Below, in pieces: positions 52,215-60,948 of a stretch of DNA of 64,000 nucleotides. How positions within the stretch are numbered: position 1 is the stretch's first letter; the number at the start of each line of letters is the position of its first letter. The position numbers and the translations under genes were made by a program. This DNA is from Microbaculum marinum (GTDB taxonomy: Bacteria > Pseudomonadota > Alphaproteobacteria > Rhizobiales > Tepidamorphaceae): assembly GCF_042646165.1 (NCBI RefSeq), contig NZ_JBHRTC010000019.1, one strand, 5' to 3'. The notes beneath the pieces were generated by a model. That model was not told the DNA's origin and made no database searches. It saw only the letters and a list, made by a program, of their open reading frames with translations.

Positions 52215-52658
52215 CTACTTCCCCCGGCTAGATATCTTTAATGGTATTATAGCGGCTGTTAGCGCGACAATGATGCCCCATATAATTGCCACCTGCCACT
52301 GAAATGATGATTGTGCTTCACTTAATCCACGTTCCATTCGAAGGTATCTATCACTTACCCGCTTCTCACTCTCTAGAACTCGGTTTTCTAGGATTGCGAC
52401 TCGAAGAATGAGGCTATCGAGGGTTTTGTCGCCAGTAGTTGATAGCGTACTTTCATATTCTGGGTCTGAACTTAATTCGTGTTCAAGAGAAATTAGGCGA
52501 GATTCGAGATTTGCGAAATCCTCGGTATCTTTCGAGGCTGGAACAGCGTTTGCGATAAGAAATATTAGGAGCGCAACTCCTATGTAGAGAATGAGAATAA
52601 CAACGAAGAAGTTGTAATTCTCATTGTCGGCTTTGGCGTCTGAGTGCAGGCCGTTCAT
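52215..52658 (-). CDS. Small membrane protein with central coiled coil
   Basis: About 147 residues from ATG 52658 (MNGLHSDAKADNENYNF), with GGGGGG upstream. Two membrane helices (NFFVVILILYIGVALLIFLI and WQVAIIWGIIVALTAAIIPL) flank an 80-residue acidic, heptad-rich segment (NLESRLISLEHELSSDPEYE, LRVAILENRVLESEKRVSDR). No family recognised. First gene of the AT-rich operon with the symporter and CDPS-like genes, so it may be a partner subunit of the symporter. Confidence 0.7.
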   Translation of the reverse strand: MNGLHSDAKADNENYNFFVVILILYIGVALLIFLIANAVPASKDTEDFANLESRLISLEHELSSDPEYESTLSTTGDKTLDSLILRVAILENRVLESEKRVSDRYLRMERGLSEAQSSFQWQVAIIWGIIVALTAAIIPLKISSRGK

Positions 52659-53324
52659 GGCGTCCCCCCCGATGGAAAATCCTCGAAAATGCTGTCCCAC
52701 ATCCCCCGAACGTGGATTAAGTCGCTCCGATTGAGCAGTTGTCTAGATTTTGTTTTTGAGCGATCGCAGAACGTTATCATTGCATTAAGGTACTCTGCAA
52801 AGTATGGACCTGCTAGTGGGCAGTGTATAGCTGCTGCCTCGAAATGTGTACATATTCAGTGCATCCTGTCGATCAGCTGGAGCATTGGTTCTTCGCAACC
52901 GACCCAGTTGCCCACTGCACCCTGCACGGTATGGACCGGAACATGAAGACCACTTACCGGTGGGCAGAACGAGCGCCAATGTGCCTAACAAGTACGAGGA
53001 CCCGGATATGTAATTTGGTCTGTTGGATGGCGATCCGTCGCCGGTTCGGTAGATCTGTCTACACTTGCTCATGAGAGGTGTAAGCGCGTGGAGATGCTCT
53101 ACCGAGAGTCACTAGGATGAACGCTCCCCGCGTTCTCTGCAGGATGCAGCCATCGGAACATCGTTTCGGATTCGCCGCTGGCTATTGAATTGCACTGCAC
53201 TTCATGCGTCGAACAAAGTGCCGCCGCGCGGATTGCAATGCATTCAGTCATGCCCAAGCATAACTGACCGAGCCGGAGCGACATTGGCAGATACTAGCCG
53301 CGGATCGCCAGTAAAGGCACGGCG
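52659..53324. other. Gene-free stretch upstream of the AT-rich operon
   Basis: 666 bases between the coiled-coil gene (which reads away to the left) and the end of the replication-relaxation gene. It must hold the AT-rich operon's promoter. Short open frames here have no ribosome sites and no recognisable content. Confidence 0.5.
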
Positions 53325-54185
53325 CTATAAAGTCTGGCCCAAAGCCAATGTCGAGGCATGTGCCGTTCCAGCGCTCAGTACCCGCAGTTCCAAGCAGGGA
53401 ATTCCCCAAGCACTCCTATATGCTTGCGATTGAAGCAGCGCCTCATACGCCGCCTGTTTGAAGGCTAGTGACGAGAGCTTTCCCGTGCTGCGACTTTTCG
53501 GGCTGCTATTCTCACACTCCAGGGCGAAGAAACGATACAGCTTCTCGTCGCCAACTAGGTGCTCGACCCCATACAGCGCATCGGGAATAACATCCGTCGC
53601 GATCAGCGCCTTGATCGCCGTCAGGTCATTAGAGGGCCGCACGGTCACCGGTATCGCCAAGGGGTGCTTTGCCGAAGTAATGGGCCTGTTCGGAAGGCGG
53701 GTCAGAATCTCATCGACCGGCACAAAGCGCCGGCTTCTGCATCTCCTCGTCTCGATCTCCGTTTCCGCCAACGCGTCGACGATCATCATGGCGTGGTCAA
53801 AGTGCGGGGTCGTGCCGCCCCGTTCGCCCTTCCCGAAGGTCACGGCGCGGTGCGGCAGGTCCCTTTGACAGCCAAGGTATCGACACCCCTTGGCGGACAG
53901 CTCGTATACGATCGGCTGGTAACGAGCGTCAAAGCGCCGCCACTGTGCGGCGGGTCGATCGATAAGACCAGTTTCGTGGTAGAGGTCGCCGAGGCGCTCG
54001 GCGAAGCGCTTCTCGGACCGCGGCTCTACCAGCGCCGCAAGGTGCGTGGCCCGCAGGTACCGATAGCGATAGAGCCACCAGAGGATCTCGAAATCCCGGT
54101 CGCTGAGAAAGATCCGTTTGCCGATCGGCGTCCGCTGGAAGCGCGATCGACGGCCCATGCCATCTCTTGCTTTGACCTTTGACAT
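53325..54185 (-). CDS. Replication-relaxation family protein
   Basis: About 286 residues. A winged-helix N-terminus (IFLSDRDFEILWWLYRYRYL, RATHLAALVEPRSEKRFAER, LYHETGLIDRP) leads into FDARYQPIVYELSAKGCRYL and a nuclease-like core (FDHAMMIVDALAETEIETRR, VIPDALYGVEHL, YRFFALECEN), as in Replic_Relax proteins of plasmids and integrative elements, which help start DNA transfer or replication. ATG 54185 has no strong ribosome site; a GTG at 54215 is possible. It is the last gene before attR, matching the integrase at the other end. Confidence 0.75.
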   Translation of the reverse strand: MSKVKARDGMGRRSRFQRTPIGKRIFLSDRDFEILWWLYRYRYLRATHLAALVEPRSEKRFAERLGDLYHETGLIDRPAAQWRRFDARYQPIVYELSAKGCRYLGCQRDLPHRAVTFGKGERGGTTPHFDHAMMIVDALAETEIETRRCRSRRFVPVDEILTRLPNRPITSAKHPLAIPVTVRPSNDLTAIKALIATDVIPDALYGVEHLVGDEKLYRFFALECENSSPKSRSTGKLSSLAFKQAAYEALLQSQAYRSAWGIPCLELRVLSAGTAHASTLALGQTL

Positions 54186-54422
54186 AGCGGGCAGGATGCG
54201 CTGCACGATCACCACGTCAACGTGCGCTATGAAGCGGAATGTGCCGGCACGACTGACGGTGGTCCGCTATGCGCGTGCGGTCAATTTGTCGTTATCTCTG
54301 TCCGACCCCACCTCTCGCGAAACTCTTCGAGCAGATTGCCGCGTTCGGTGAACTGCTCTGCGCACTCAGAGGCTATAGCGAGGCTAATTTGCTCCAAGCT
54401 GCCCCTAACTCATTGAAAAGAT

Positions 54423-54471
54423 TGGTAGCGGAGGAGGGACTTGAACCCCCGACACGCGGATTATGATTCCG
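54423..54471. repeat. Right attachment repeat (attR) inside tRNA-Met
   Basis: 49 bases identical to 16182-16230. It starts at the encoded CCA end of the tRNA and ends in the anticodon stem, so integration rebuilt an intact tRNA gene here. Confidence 0.9.
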
Positions 54472-54499
54472 CTGCTCTAACCAGCTGAGCTACTCCGCC
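54423..54499 (-). tRNA. tRNA-Met (CAU), elongator type
   Basis: 77-base gene with encoded CCA. On the minus strand it starts GGCGGAGTAGCTCAGCTGG, forms an anticodon stem GCGGA/TCCGC around the loop ATCATAA (anticodon CAT), and has the T loop region GGGGGTTCAAGTCCC. Acceptor arms GGCGGAG and CTCCGCT pair with one G-U. The sequence resembles alphaproteobacterial elongator tRNA-Met; a tRNA-Ile2 (modified CAU) is the alternative. It is the target of the island. Confidence 0.92.
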
Positions 54500-54564
54500 G
54501 CCGCGGGCGCGCCGCGGGTGGGCGCGCCGGGTGGGGGCGATATAAGGAGCGCCGCTTGCAGGTG

Positions 54565-55338
54565 TCAAGCAGGAGTGTCCCGCAGCCGGCGCCGGCGCGC
54601 CTCAGGCGCCGGCGGCGGCACGCAGGGGAACGGCNNNNNNNNNNNNNNNNNNNNNNNNNNGCGGAACCGCATCATCGTGAACAGCCCGGCCGGCGGCAGC
54701 GGCCGGCGGTCTTCCAGTTCCAGGCCCGGCCGGCCAAGCACCTTCTCGGCGGCGAAATTGGCATGCCAGCCGATCCGGTCCGCAAACGGCGCCATGGCGC
54801 TCTCGATGGCCGCGCGCGGCCCCTCCTCGGCGCTGAAATGATTGACCAGCACCACTTCGCCGCCGGGCCTGCAGACGCGCTCCAGCTCGGCCATGACGGC
54901 CTCCGGCTCCGGCGCGACGGTGACGACGTGCATGGCCACCACGGTGTCGAAGGAGGCATCGGGAAAGGCCAGCGCGCCGGCATCCATCTCCAGGATCGCC
55001 TCGACGTTGCGCAGCCCGGCGCGGGCCACGCGCCGCCGCGCCACCGCCAGCATGTCGGGCGACAGGTCGATCCCGACCACGTCGAGATGCGGCGCATAGT
55101 CCGGCAGAGCGACCCCGGTGCCGACGCCGACTTCCAGGACGCGCCCGCTCGATCCGTTGATATGCCTGATTGCGGTCCGGCGCGCCGGCCTGGCGATCGG
55201 CGCGAACAGCTCGTCGTAGACCGGAGCCCAGCGCCGGTAGGCGCGCCGCACGGCCTCGTGGTTCATCGATGCGGGCCGGATCGCCTTGCCCGGCGCCGAG
55301 AACAGCCTGTCCAGCAGGGAGCGTTTCGATGCCGACAT
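54565..55338 (-). CDS. Class I SAM methyltransferase, PmtA-like (phosphatidylethanolamine N-methyltransferase)
   Basis: About 225 clear residues: YRRWAPVYDELFAPIARPAR, motif I RVLEVGVGTGVALPDY, VVGIDLSPDMLAVARRR, ALAFPDASFDTVVAMHVVTV, CRPGGEVVLVNHFSAEEG and RRPLPPAGLFTMMRF. This order matches the rhizobial/rhodobacterial PmtA type, which makes phosphatidylcholine by three methylations. The 3' end runs into 26 unknown bases at 54635-54660; family members end close to the last clear residue, so the reading through and beyond the gap to 54565 is uncertain. Confidence 0.75.
   Translation of the reverse strand: MSASKRSLLDRLFSAPGKAIRPASMNHEAVRRAYRRWAPVYDELFAPIARPARRTAIRHINGSSGRVLEVGVGTGVALPDYAPHLDVVGIDLSPDMLAVARRRVARAGLRNVEAILEMDAGALAFPDASFDTVVAMHVVTVAPEPEAVMAELERVCRPGGEVVLVNHFSAEEGPRAAIESAMAPFADRIGWHANFAAEKVLGRPGLELEDRRPLPPAGLFTMMRFRXXXXXXXXXPFPCVPPPAPEARRRRLRDTPA
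54635..54660. other. Run of N (assembly gap)
   Basis: 26 unknown bases of unverified true length, 136 bases outside the right island end and inside the 3' part of the methyltransferase gene. Confidence 0.99.
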
Positions 55339-55345
55339 CAGGCCG

Positions 55346-56536
55346 TCAGCGGGCCGCGGCGACGGCGGGCGCGCGCACCGCGGCGGCCGGATGGACCTGC
55401 GTCGGCTGCGCCGTGGCGATCCAGCCGCCGCCGAGCACGCGGCTCTGGGCCTCGTCGGATTCGTAGAGCACGCAGGCCTGTCCCGGCGAAACGCCGTATT
55501 CGCCGGCCAGAAGCTCGACCTCGACGGCGCCCTCGCCCACCGTCAGACGGGCCGGCTGCGGGGGGCGCGTCGAGCGCACCTTGGCGAACAGGTCGTAGCG
55601 GCCGGCCTGCAGCGGCGCGCCGCCGATCCAGTTCAGGTCGCGCAGCACGACGCTGCGCGTCTCCAGCGCCTCGCGCGGCCCGACGACGACCCGCCGCCGC
55701 TCGGCATCGAGCGCCACGACATACAGCGGCTCGCCGACGGCCACGCCGATGCCGCGGCGCTGGCCGATGGTGAAATGGATGATCCCGTCGTGGCGGCCGA
55801 GCTGGCGCCCGTCGACATGGACGCTGTCGCCGGCTTCGGCGGCGCCCGGCCGCAGCCGCTCGATGACCTGGCTGTAGCGGCCGGTCGGCACGAAGCAGAT
55901 GTCCTGGCTGTCGCTCTTCTCGGCGACGGCAAGGCCGTAGTCGCGCGCCAGTTCGCGGGTCTGCGGCTTGGTCAGGTCGCCGAGCGGAAAGCGCAGGAAA
56001 TCGAGCTGCTCCGGCGTCGTGGCGAACAGGAAGTAGCTCTGGTCGCGCTCCGCATCGCGCGCCCGGTAGAGGGCCCGCCCGCCGTCCGGCGTGCGGCGGC
56101 TGGCGATGTAGTGGCCCGTCGCCAGCGCGTCAGCGCCGAGATCGCGCGCCGTCTGCAGCAGGTCGGCGAACTTGATCTTCTGGTTGCAGCCGACGCAGGG
56201 GATCGGCGTCTCGCCGGCCAGATAGCTGTCGGCGAAGGCGTCGATCACCGCCTCCTGGAACCGCCTCTCGTAGTCGAGCACGTAATGCGGGATGCCGAGG
56301 TCCTCGGCGACCCGGCGGGCGTCGTAGATGTCCTGCCCCGCGCAGCAGGCGCCGGCCCGGTGCGTCGCCTCGCCGTGATCGTAGAGCTGCAGCGTGACGC
56401 CGATCACGTCGTAGCCCTGCCGCTTCAGCAGGCCGGCGACCACCGAGGAATCGACGCCGCCCGACATCGCCACCACAACACGCGTCTCGGCCGGCGGCTT
56501 CGGCAATTCGAGGCTGTTGAGCGGCGGCTCGTTCAT
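55346..56536 (-). CDS. mnmA: tRNA-uridine 2-sulfurtransferase MnmA
   Basis: Protein of 396 residues. PP-loop VVAMSGGVDSSVVAGLL at about 21-37, GVTLQLYD, IPCVGCNQKIKF with the first catalytic cysteine, ATGHYI, KSDSQDICFVPTGRY with the second cysteine, and the C-terminal domain GQRRGIGVAVGEPLYVV. It 2-thiolates U34 of tRNA Lys, Glu and Gln with sulfur relayed from IscS. The ATG at 56536 is chosen because the upstream open frame has no homology. It ends seven bases before the methyltransferase start, so they may share a transcript. Confidence 0.95.
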   Translation of the reverse strand: MNEPPLNSLELPKPPAETRVVVAMSGGVDSSVVAGLLKRQGYDVIGVTLQLYDHGEATHRAGACCAGQDIYDARRVAEDLGIPHYVLDYERRFQEAVIDAFADSYLAGETPIPCVGCNQKIKFADLLQTARDLGADALATGHYIASRRTPDGGRALYRARDAERDQSYFLFATTPEQLDFLRFPLGDLTKPQTRELARDYGLAVAEKSDSQDICFVPTGRYSQVIERLRPGAAEAGDSVHVDGRQLGRHDGIIHFTIGQRRGIGVAVGEPLYVVALDAERRRVVVGPREALETRSVVLRDLNWIGGAPLQAGRYDLFAKVRSTRPPQPARLTVGEGAVEVELLAGEYGVSPGQACVLYESDEAQSRVLGGGWIATAQPTQVHPAAAVRAPAVAAAR

Positions 56537-56987
56537 TCTCAGGGCGTCGTTCGGGTTGATCGGTTCGAAGATCCGGCGCGTCGGAAGAGCCGGACGCCGG
56601 CTGGATGATAAGGTCTGTGGCCGCGCATTCAAGGTCGCGCTGCAGCGGCGGATCGCAGCAGGCCCGTTCGCCGACTGCGGCTCGAACAGTGAGGACTGGG
56701 TCAATACACGACCGGCCACAAAGCGCCAAACTGAAATCACGCCGGACACCGCAGCGCCCGGGCCTTGCCGTTGGCAGCCGCGTCCCGCCAACCAACGAAA
56801 TCGTTTACGACAGCTTACCGTCGGCAGCGGCCGGCGGCATTGAAACCAAATCGCAAGACAGTTGTCTCAATTTGAGGCTAGAGCGAGGAAACTGTTAAGA
56901 AAATGACCGCCATTGCTTTAGCCAATTCTTAAGTCGATCCGCCTACTCTGCCGGCTGTGTTGGTCAGTAGAGTGTGTGAGAGTATCG
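56537..56987. promoter_or_regulatory. Divergent promoter region of mnmA and sciP
   Basis: 451 bases with no supported gene. The sciP-proximal half is AT-rich and holds a CtrA-like box at 56918-56932. Confidence 0.5.
56918..56932. promoter_or_regulatory. Candidate CtrA box
   Basis: TTAG-N7-TTAA, one base off the TTAA-N7-TTAA consensus, 56 bases upstream of the SciP gene. In Caulobacter, sciP is a CtrA target, so the position fits. A further TTAA lies at 56895-56898. Confidence 0.45.
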
Positions 56988-57263
56988 ATGACCGATCAGT
57001 ACCGCCCCAGGGTGAAGTACGTGATTGGGCCGGACGGCAGTCCCCTGACGATCGCCGACCTGCCCCCGAAAACCACCAAGAGATGGGTGATACGGCGCAA
57101 GGCGGAGGTGGTCGCGGCGGTTCGCGGCGGCCTGCTCAGCCTCGAGGAGGCCTGCGAGCGCTATACCTTGACGGTGGAGGAATTTCTGAGCTGGCAGCAG
57201 TCGATCGACCGGCACGGACTGCCGGGACTGCGCGCGACGCGGGTCCAGCAGTACCGTCACTGA
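56988..57263 (+). CDS. sciP: CtrA inhibitor SciP (DUF1153)
   Basis: Protein of 91 residues: RVKYVIGPDGSPLTIADLPP, KTTKRWVIRRKAEVVAAVRG, GLLSLEEACERYTLTVEEFL, SWQQSIDRHGLPGLRATR. This is the highly conserved SciP/DUF1153 family, a small helix-turn-helix-like protein that binds CtrA and blocks activation of its targets in G1. Length and sequence are standard. An in-frame upstream GTG is unlikely. The family is essentially restricted to Alphaproteobacteria and supports the host assignment. Confidence 0.93.
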   Translation: MTDQYRPRVKYVIGPDGSPLTIADLPPKTTKRWVIRRKAEVVAAVRGGLLSLEEACERYTLTVEEFLSWQQSIDRHGLPGLRATRVQQYRH

Positions 57264-57290
57264 CCGTTCCAGTCATCATGATCGTGCTCG

Positions 57291-57314
57291 AACGCCGGCC
57301 CGCAAGCCGGCGTT
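57291..57314 (+). terminator. Intrinsic terminator after sciP
   Basis: AACGCCGGC (57291-57299) and GCCGGCGTT (57306-57314) form a 9-bp stem with a six-base loop, followed by a short T/C-rich run. Confidence 0.75.
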
Positions 57315-57528
57315 TCTCATTCCGCCCGGACCTCGTCCCGGTGCTGGGCGCCGATATCCTGCTTCGTGGTGTTACCCCGCCGTCCGGTGCGGCGCTGCCG
57401 GTGTGACATTGTGGTCACGACCGCGGGCTATTGCGTGTTTCCGGGCACGAGAAGGGATTAGAGCTGTGCAATTTGATCCCGAAACGGTGAAACTGCGTAT
57501 GAAAGTCGCGCGAACCGCCCGGAGGACT

Positions 57529-58338
57529 ATGGTGCATCGAACACTTGCGATCGCGGCGCTTGCCGCCGCCGGCTTTGCCGCTCCGGTGCTCGCCGACCAG
57601 TACGAGACGATCTACGTCGAAGAGGAGGTGATCGACACCACCACGACCGACCTGTCGCTGCGGATTGGCATCGGCGGTCTGGTGCAGCCGGATTACGAAG
57701 GTTCCGACGACTACGAGATCGCGCCCTGGCCGATCGTCTCGCTGGAGTATCTGCGCCTGCCGGGACTGGGCGAGTTCGGCGGCAGGACGGTCGGGTTCTC
57801 GATCGGGCCGTCGTTCGGCTTCGTCGGCGAGCGCGACCAGTTCTCCGATCCGGCGCTGATCGGTCTCGGCAATGTCGACGCTGCCTTCGAGCTCGGCCTG
57901 AAGGCCGCTTACGAGGTCGATCATTGGGGCGCCTACGCGGCCCTGCGTCAGGGCTTCGGCGGGCACGAGGGCCTCGTCGGCGAGGCCGCGCTGTACGGCG
58001 TCTGGCGGCCGGTGGACCAGTTCGTGCTCCGCGTCGGGCCGGACGTCAGCTATGCCACCTCCGAGTACTTCGACACCTATTTCTCCGTCACCCCGACGCA
58101 ATCTTTCCTGTCCGGCCTGCCGGTCTACAACGCCGGCTCCGGCTTCAAGTCTGTCGGCATCCAGGGACTGGCCGTCTACTCGCTGACGGAAAAGGTCGAC
58201 CTGCACTTTCGCGCCGGATATGACCGGCTGGTCAGCGGTGCCGCCGACTCGCCGATCGTCACCACGGCCGGCAGCCGCGATCAGTTCACTGCCGGCATGG
58301 GCATCAGCTACCGGATAGATCTCGACCTGTTCGACTGA
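57529..58338 (+). CDS. MipA/OmpV-family outer membrane protein
   Basis: Protein of 269 residues with a signal peptide (MVHRTLAIAALAAAGFAAPV, LADQ). The mature part is a beta-barrel pattern: LSLRIGIGGLVQPDYEGSDD, YEIAPWPIVSLEYLRLPGLG, FGFVGERDQFSDPALIGLGN and a C-terminus ending in alternating hydrophobic residues (GMGISYRIDLDLFD). The DYEGSDDYE block is the MipA/OmpV signature. Role: outer-membrane scaffolding or porin-like. GGAGG lies three bases before the ATG at 57529; the frame is open upstream without support. Convergent with the cyclase gene 18 bases on. Confidence 0.85.
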   Translation: MVHRTLAIAALAAAGFAAPVLADQYETIYVEEEVIDTTTTDLSLRIGIGGLVQPDYEGSDDYEIAPWPIVSLEYLRLPGLGEFGGRTVGFSIGPSFGFVGERDQFSDPALIGLGNVDAAFELGLKAAYEVDHWGAYAALRQGFGGHEGLVGEAALYGVWRPVDQFVLRVGPDVSYATSEYFDTYFSVTPTQSFLSGLPVYNAGSGFKSVGIQGLAVYSLTEKVDLHFRAGYDRLVSGAADSPIVTTAGSRDQFTAGMGISYRIDLDLFD

Positions 58339-58356
58339 CCCGGCCGCCCTTGCGCC

Positions 58357-60237
58357 CTATCTTGCGGGCACGGCGGCCTTCCCGATCGCGACGGCCTGCG
58401 GCTGCAGGTGGGTATGGAGCCGCACCACCGGGACCTTGTAGGGAACGCCCGCGAGGTCGTGCTCGCCGACGTTCTCGCCATCGGGACCCACGCCCGCGAG
58501 CCTGGCGGTCGTCGCGCTCATCAGCACGGTCACGTCGGCGCCGGCGTCCAGCTTGTGACCGAGCGATTCCAGCCGCTGCGCGACGTTCACGGTGTCTCCG
58601 ACGATCGTGTAGTTCACTCGGCCCGGCGCGCCGATATTGCCGACGACCGCCGGTCCGGTGTGCAGCCCGATCCGCATGCGCACCGGCTGCAGGCCCTTGC
58701 GCGCCCGTCTTTCGTTGTCCCGGGTGATGGTATCGGCGATGCGACGAGCCGCCGCCACGGCGCGCGCGGCGTGATCGTCCATCCGGTCGGGCGCGCCCCA
58801 GAACGCCATGATCGCATCGCCGATATACTTGTCGATGCTGCCGCCTTCCCCGGTGATGCATTCCGCCAGCAAGCCGAAGTGGCGGTTGAGGAACGCGGCG
58901 GTTTCCTCCGCGCCCATCCGATCGGAGATCATCGTGAAGCTCGCGATATCGGTGAACATCACGGTGACCTCGCGGGTCTCCGATGTCACGCCCTCTCCCC
59001 CGCTGAGCGCGATCAGCCGCTGGACGAGCTGTCTCGGCACATAGGTCTCGAAGACCCGCAGGCCGTCCAGCATCATGTTGAACGCCCTTGCCTGGTCGTC
59101 GATTTCGGCAATCGGGCTGCCGGCCGGTCGCGGCACCGTCTTCATCTCCAGTCGCGACACCGCCACGGCGCTTTCGGCGAGACGGCGGACCGGTCGCGAC
59201 ACGAAGCCGCCGATGAACAGCGCCGCGATCACGGCGAGAACGGCGACGACCAGCCCGGCAATTCCCGACATCATCAGGCGCTGCAGGGATTCGCCAAGCT
59301 GCTCCTGGCGATAGTATGCCCCGATCGCCAGCGGGCGCTCGCCGTATCCCAGCACCCAGCGATAGAGGATCAGGTAGCGTTCGTCGCCGACATCCAGCCG
59401 TTCGACCTCGACGCCCTTCTTGCGCGCCGTTTCGGTGAACGCGACCGGCTGGGCCTTGTCGAGGTTCAGAATCACCGGATCCTTCGATTCCGTCACCGGG
59501 ATGATGGCATGGGTGCCCGAGCCCCCGGCCGCCGCTGCGAGGTCGGGATGCGCCAGCAGGTGGGTTTCGCCATACAGGATGAACGCCGTGGCGTCGTAGG
59601 ATCGGCCGATCGAGGCGACCAGCCTGGAGAACTGCTGGAGCGACACGGCCGCGCCCACGAAGGCGACGTCGGAGGCGTCGGAATCGACCCGTGCGACGAC
59701 GTTGAGGAACGTGGTGCCGTTCTCCACCACCGGGTCGCCCCAGACGTGCGGCGTGCCGGCGGGGACGCTGGCGAGCCGGTTGCGCAGCCGCGGGTCGAGC
59801 TCGGTTTCGGCCGGGAGCTGCTTGTAGATGCCTTGCGCATCGCGAAAGACGCCGCGGCGCCTCAGTTCGCGATCCCAGTACAGCAGCACCTCCACGTCCG
59901 GCGCCGTCGCCAGCACCACCGTGAGCATGTCAGTCACTTCCGACGGCGTGGCCGCGCGGAAATGGTCGGTGCGCATTTCGCTGGCGATGCCGTCCACCAG
60001 TCCCGCGCCGGCGTCCAGCCTGTCGCGCACCTCGGATTCGATCCCGTCCAGGATCAGCACGATCCGGTCGTTGAGCAGTTCGACCGTGTTCCTCGTGCTC
60101 GTCCCCAGCGCGATCCACAGCACGGCGACGGTGGCGACCAGCACCAGTCCGCCGGTGCTCAGCGCAAGCAGCGTCCGGATCGCGATCTTGCGCGGCAGGC
60201 GGCGGCGTTCTGGCCCGTCGGGAATCGGGGTGTCCAT
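58357..60237 (-). CDS. Adenylate/guanylate cyclase with periplasmic sensor and HAMP domain
   Basis: Protein of 626 residues. A membrane helix at about 20-45, a periplasmic sensor region of about 280 residues, a second helix (IAGLVVAVLAVIAALFIGGF), a HAMP-like linker (SRPVRRLAESAVAVSRLEMK), then a class III cyclase domain: REVTVMFTDIASFTMISDRM with the metal-binding aspartate, GGSIDKYIGDAIMAFWGAPD with the second aspartate, and NYTIVGDTVNVAQRLESLG. It should make cAMP or cGMP in response to an external cue. ATG at 60237 has GAGG upstream; another ATG lies three codons earlier. Confidence 0.92.
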   Translation of the reverse strand: MDTPIPDGPERRRLPRKIAIRTLLALSTGGLVLVATVAVLWIALGTSTRNTVELLNDRIVLILDGIESEVRDRLDAGAGLVDGIASEMRTDHFRAATPSEVTDMLTVVLATAPDVEVLLYWDRELRRRGVFRDAQGIYKQLPAETELDPRLRNRLASVPAGTPHVWGDPVVENGTTFLNVVARVDSDASDVAFVGAAVSLQQFSRLVASIGRSYDATAFILYGETHLLAHPDLAAAAGGSGTHAIIPVTESKDPVILNLDKAQPVAFTETARKKGVEVERLDVGDERYLILYRWVLGYGERPLAIGAYYRQEQLGESLQRLMMSGIAGLVVAVLAVIAALFIGGFVSRPVRRLAESAVAVSRLEMKTVPRPAGSPIAEIDDQARAFNMMLDGLRVFETYVPRQLVQRLIALSGGEGVTSETREVTVMFTDIASFTMISDRMGAEETAAFLNRHFGLLAECITGEGGSIDKYIGDAIMAFWGAPDRMDDHAARAVAAARRIADTITRDNERRARKGLQPVRMRIGLHTGPAVVGNIGAPGRVNYTIVGDTVNVAQRLESLGHKLDAGADVTVLMSATTARLAGVGPDGENVGEHDLAGVPYKVPVVRLHTHLQPQAVAIGKAAVPAR

Positions 60238-60329
60238 GGGCCTCATGTTATCGCAAGGGCGTCCGGTGTGCGCAGCATTGATCGATGCGGCGTTGCGCAA
60301 CGCTGTCGGGCGCGCTATCGGCTGACCGC

Positions 60330-60941
60330 ATGACACAGCTCGTCCTCGAAGGCTACACCGACCTGCCGGCCGATCGCGTGGCGGCGGTCGCGACGTTCCT
60401 GGAAATGCTGGAGCCCCCGGGTTCGACACCGTCGGCGCCGTCCCGGCGGCCCGACCTGGCGCTGAACCGGGTCGACGACCTCGATCCGGGCGCTTATCGC
60501 GACCTGTTCCGGCGGGTCGGCACCGAGTATCTGTGGAGTTCGCGCCTGCGGCTCGACGATGCGGCGCTGCTCGACATCCTCCGCGATCCGGCCGTCGAGG
60601 TGTACCTGCCGGCCTCTGGCGACGGACCGGTCGGCCTGCTGGAGCTCGACTTCAGGGACATGCCCTCGGCGGAGATCGCCTTCTTCGGACTGGTTCCCGA
60701 GGCAATCGGCGGCGGCGCCGGGCGCTGGCTGATGGACCGCGCGCTGGAGCTGTCGTGGCGCGACGGGGTCGATCGCGTCTGGCTGCACACCTGCACGTTC
60801 GACCACCCCGCTGCCCTGGCATTCTACCGGCGCTCGGGATTCGTGCCCTATGCGCGCAAGATCGAGGCCTTCCCCGACCCGCGTATCGACGGGCTGCTGC
60901 CGAGGGACGCGGCACCGCATGTTCCGCTGATCGGCAACTGA
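60330..60941 (+). CDS. GNAT family N-acetyltransferase
   Basis: Protein of 203 residues. The acetyl-CoA-binding region is VGLLELDFRDMPSAEIAFFG, LVPEAIGGGAGRWLMDRALE, and the later strand VWLHTCTFDHPAALAFYRRS, GFVPYARK. Acceptor unknown. It is divergent from the cyclase gene across 92 bases. Confidence 0.9.
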   Translation: MTQLVLEGYTDLPADRVAAVATFLEMLEPPGSTPSAPSRRPDLALNRVDDLDPGAYRDLFRRVGTEYLWSSRLRLDDAALLDILRDPAVEVYLPASGDGPVGLLELDFRDMPSAEIAFFGLVPEAIGGGAGRWLMDRALELSWRDGVDRVWLHTCTFDHPAALAFYRRSGFVPYARKIEAFPDPRIDGLLPRDAAPHVPLIGN

Positions 60942-60948
60942 AGCATGC

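Noticed and set aside
54556..55773. 405-residue plus-strand frame across the N run
   Set aside because: Translates the gap as unknown residues and is antisense to the methyltransferase and MnmA genes.
58408..60333. 641-residue plus-strand open frame
   Set aside because: Antisense to the adenylate/guanylate cyclase; composition is that of a shadow frame.
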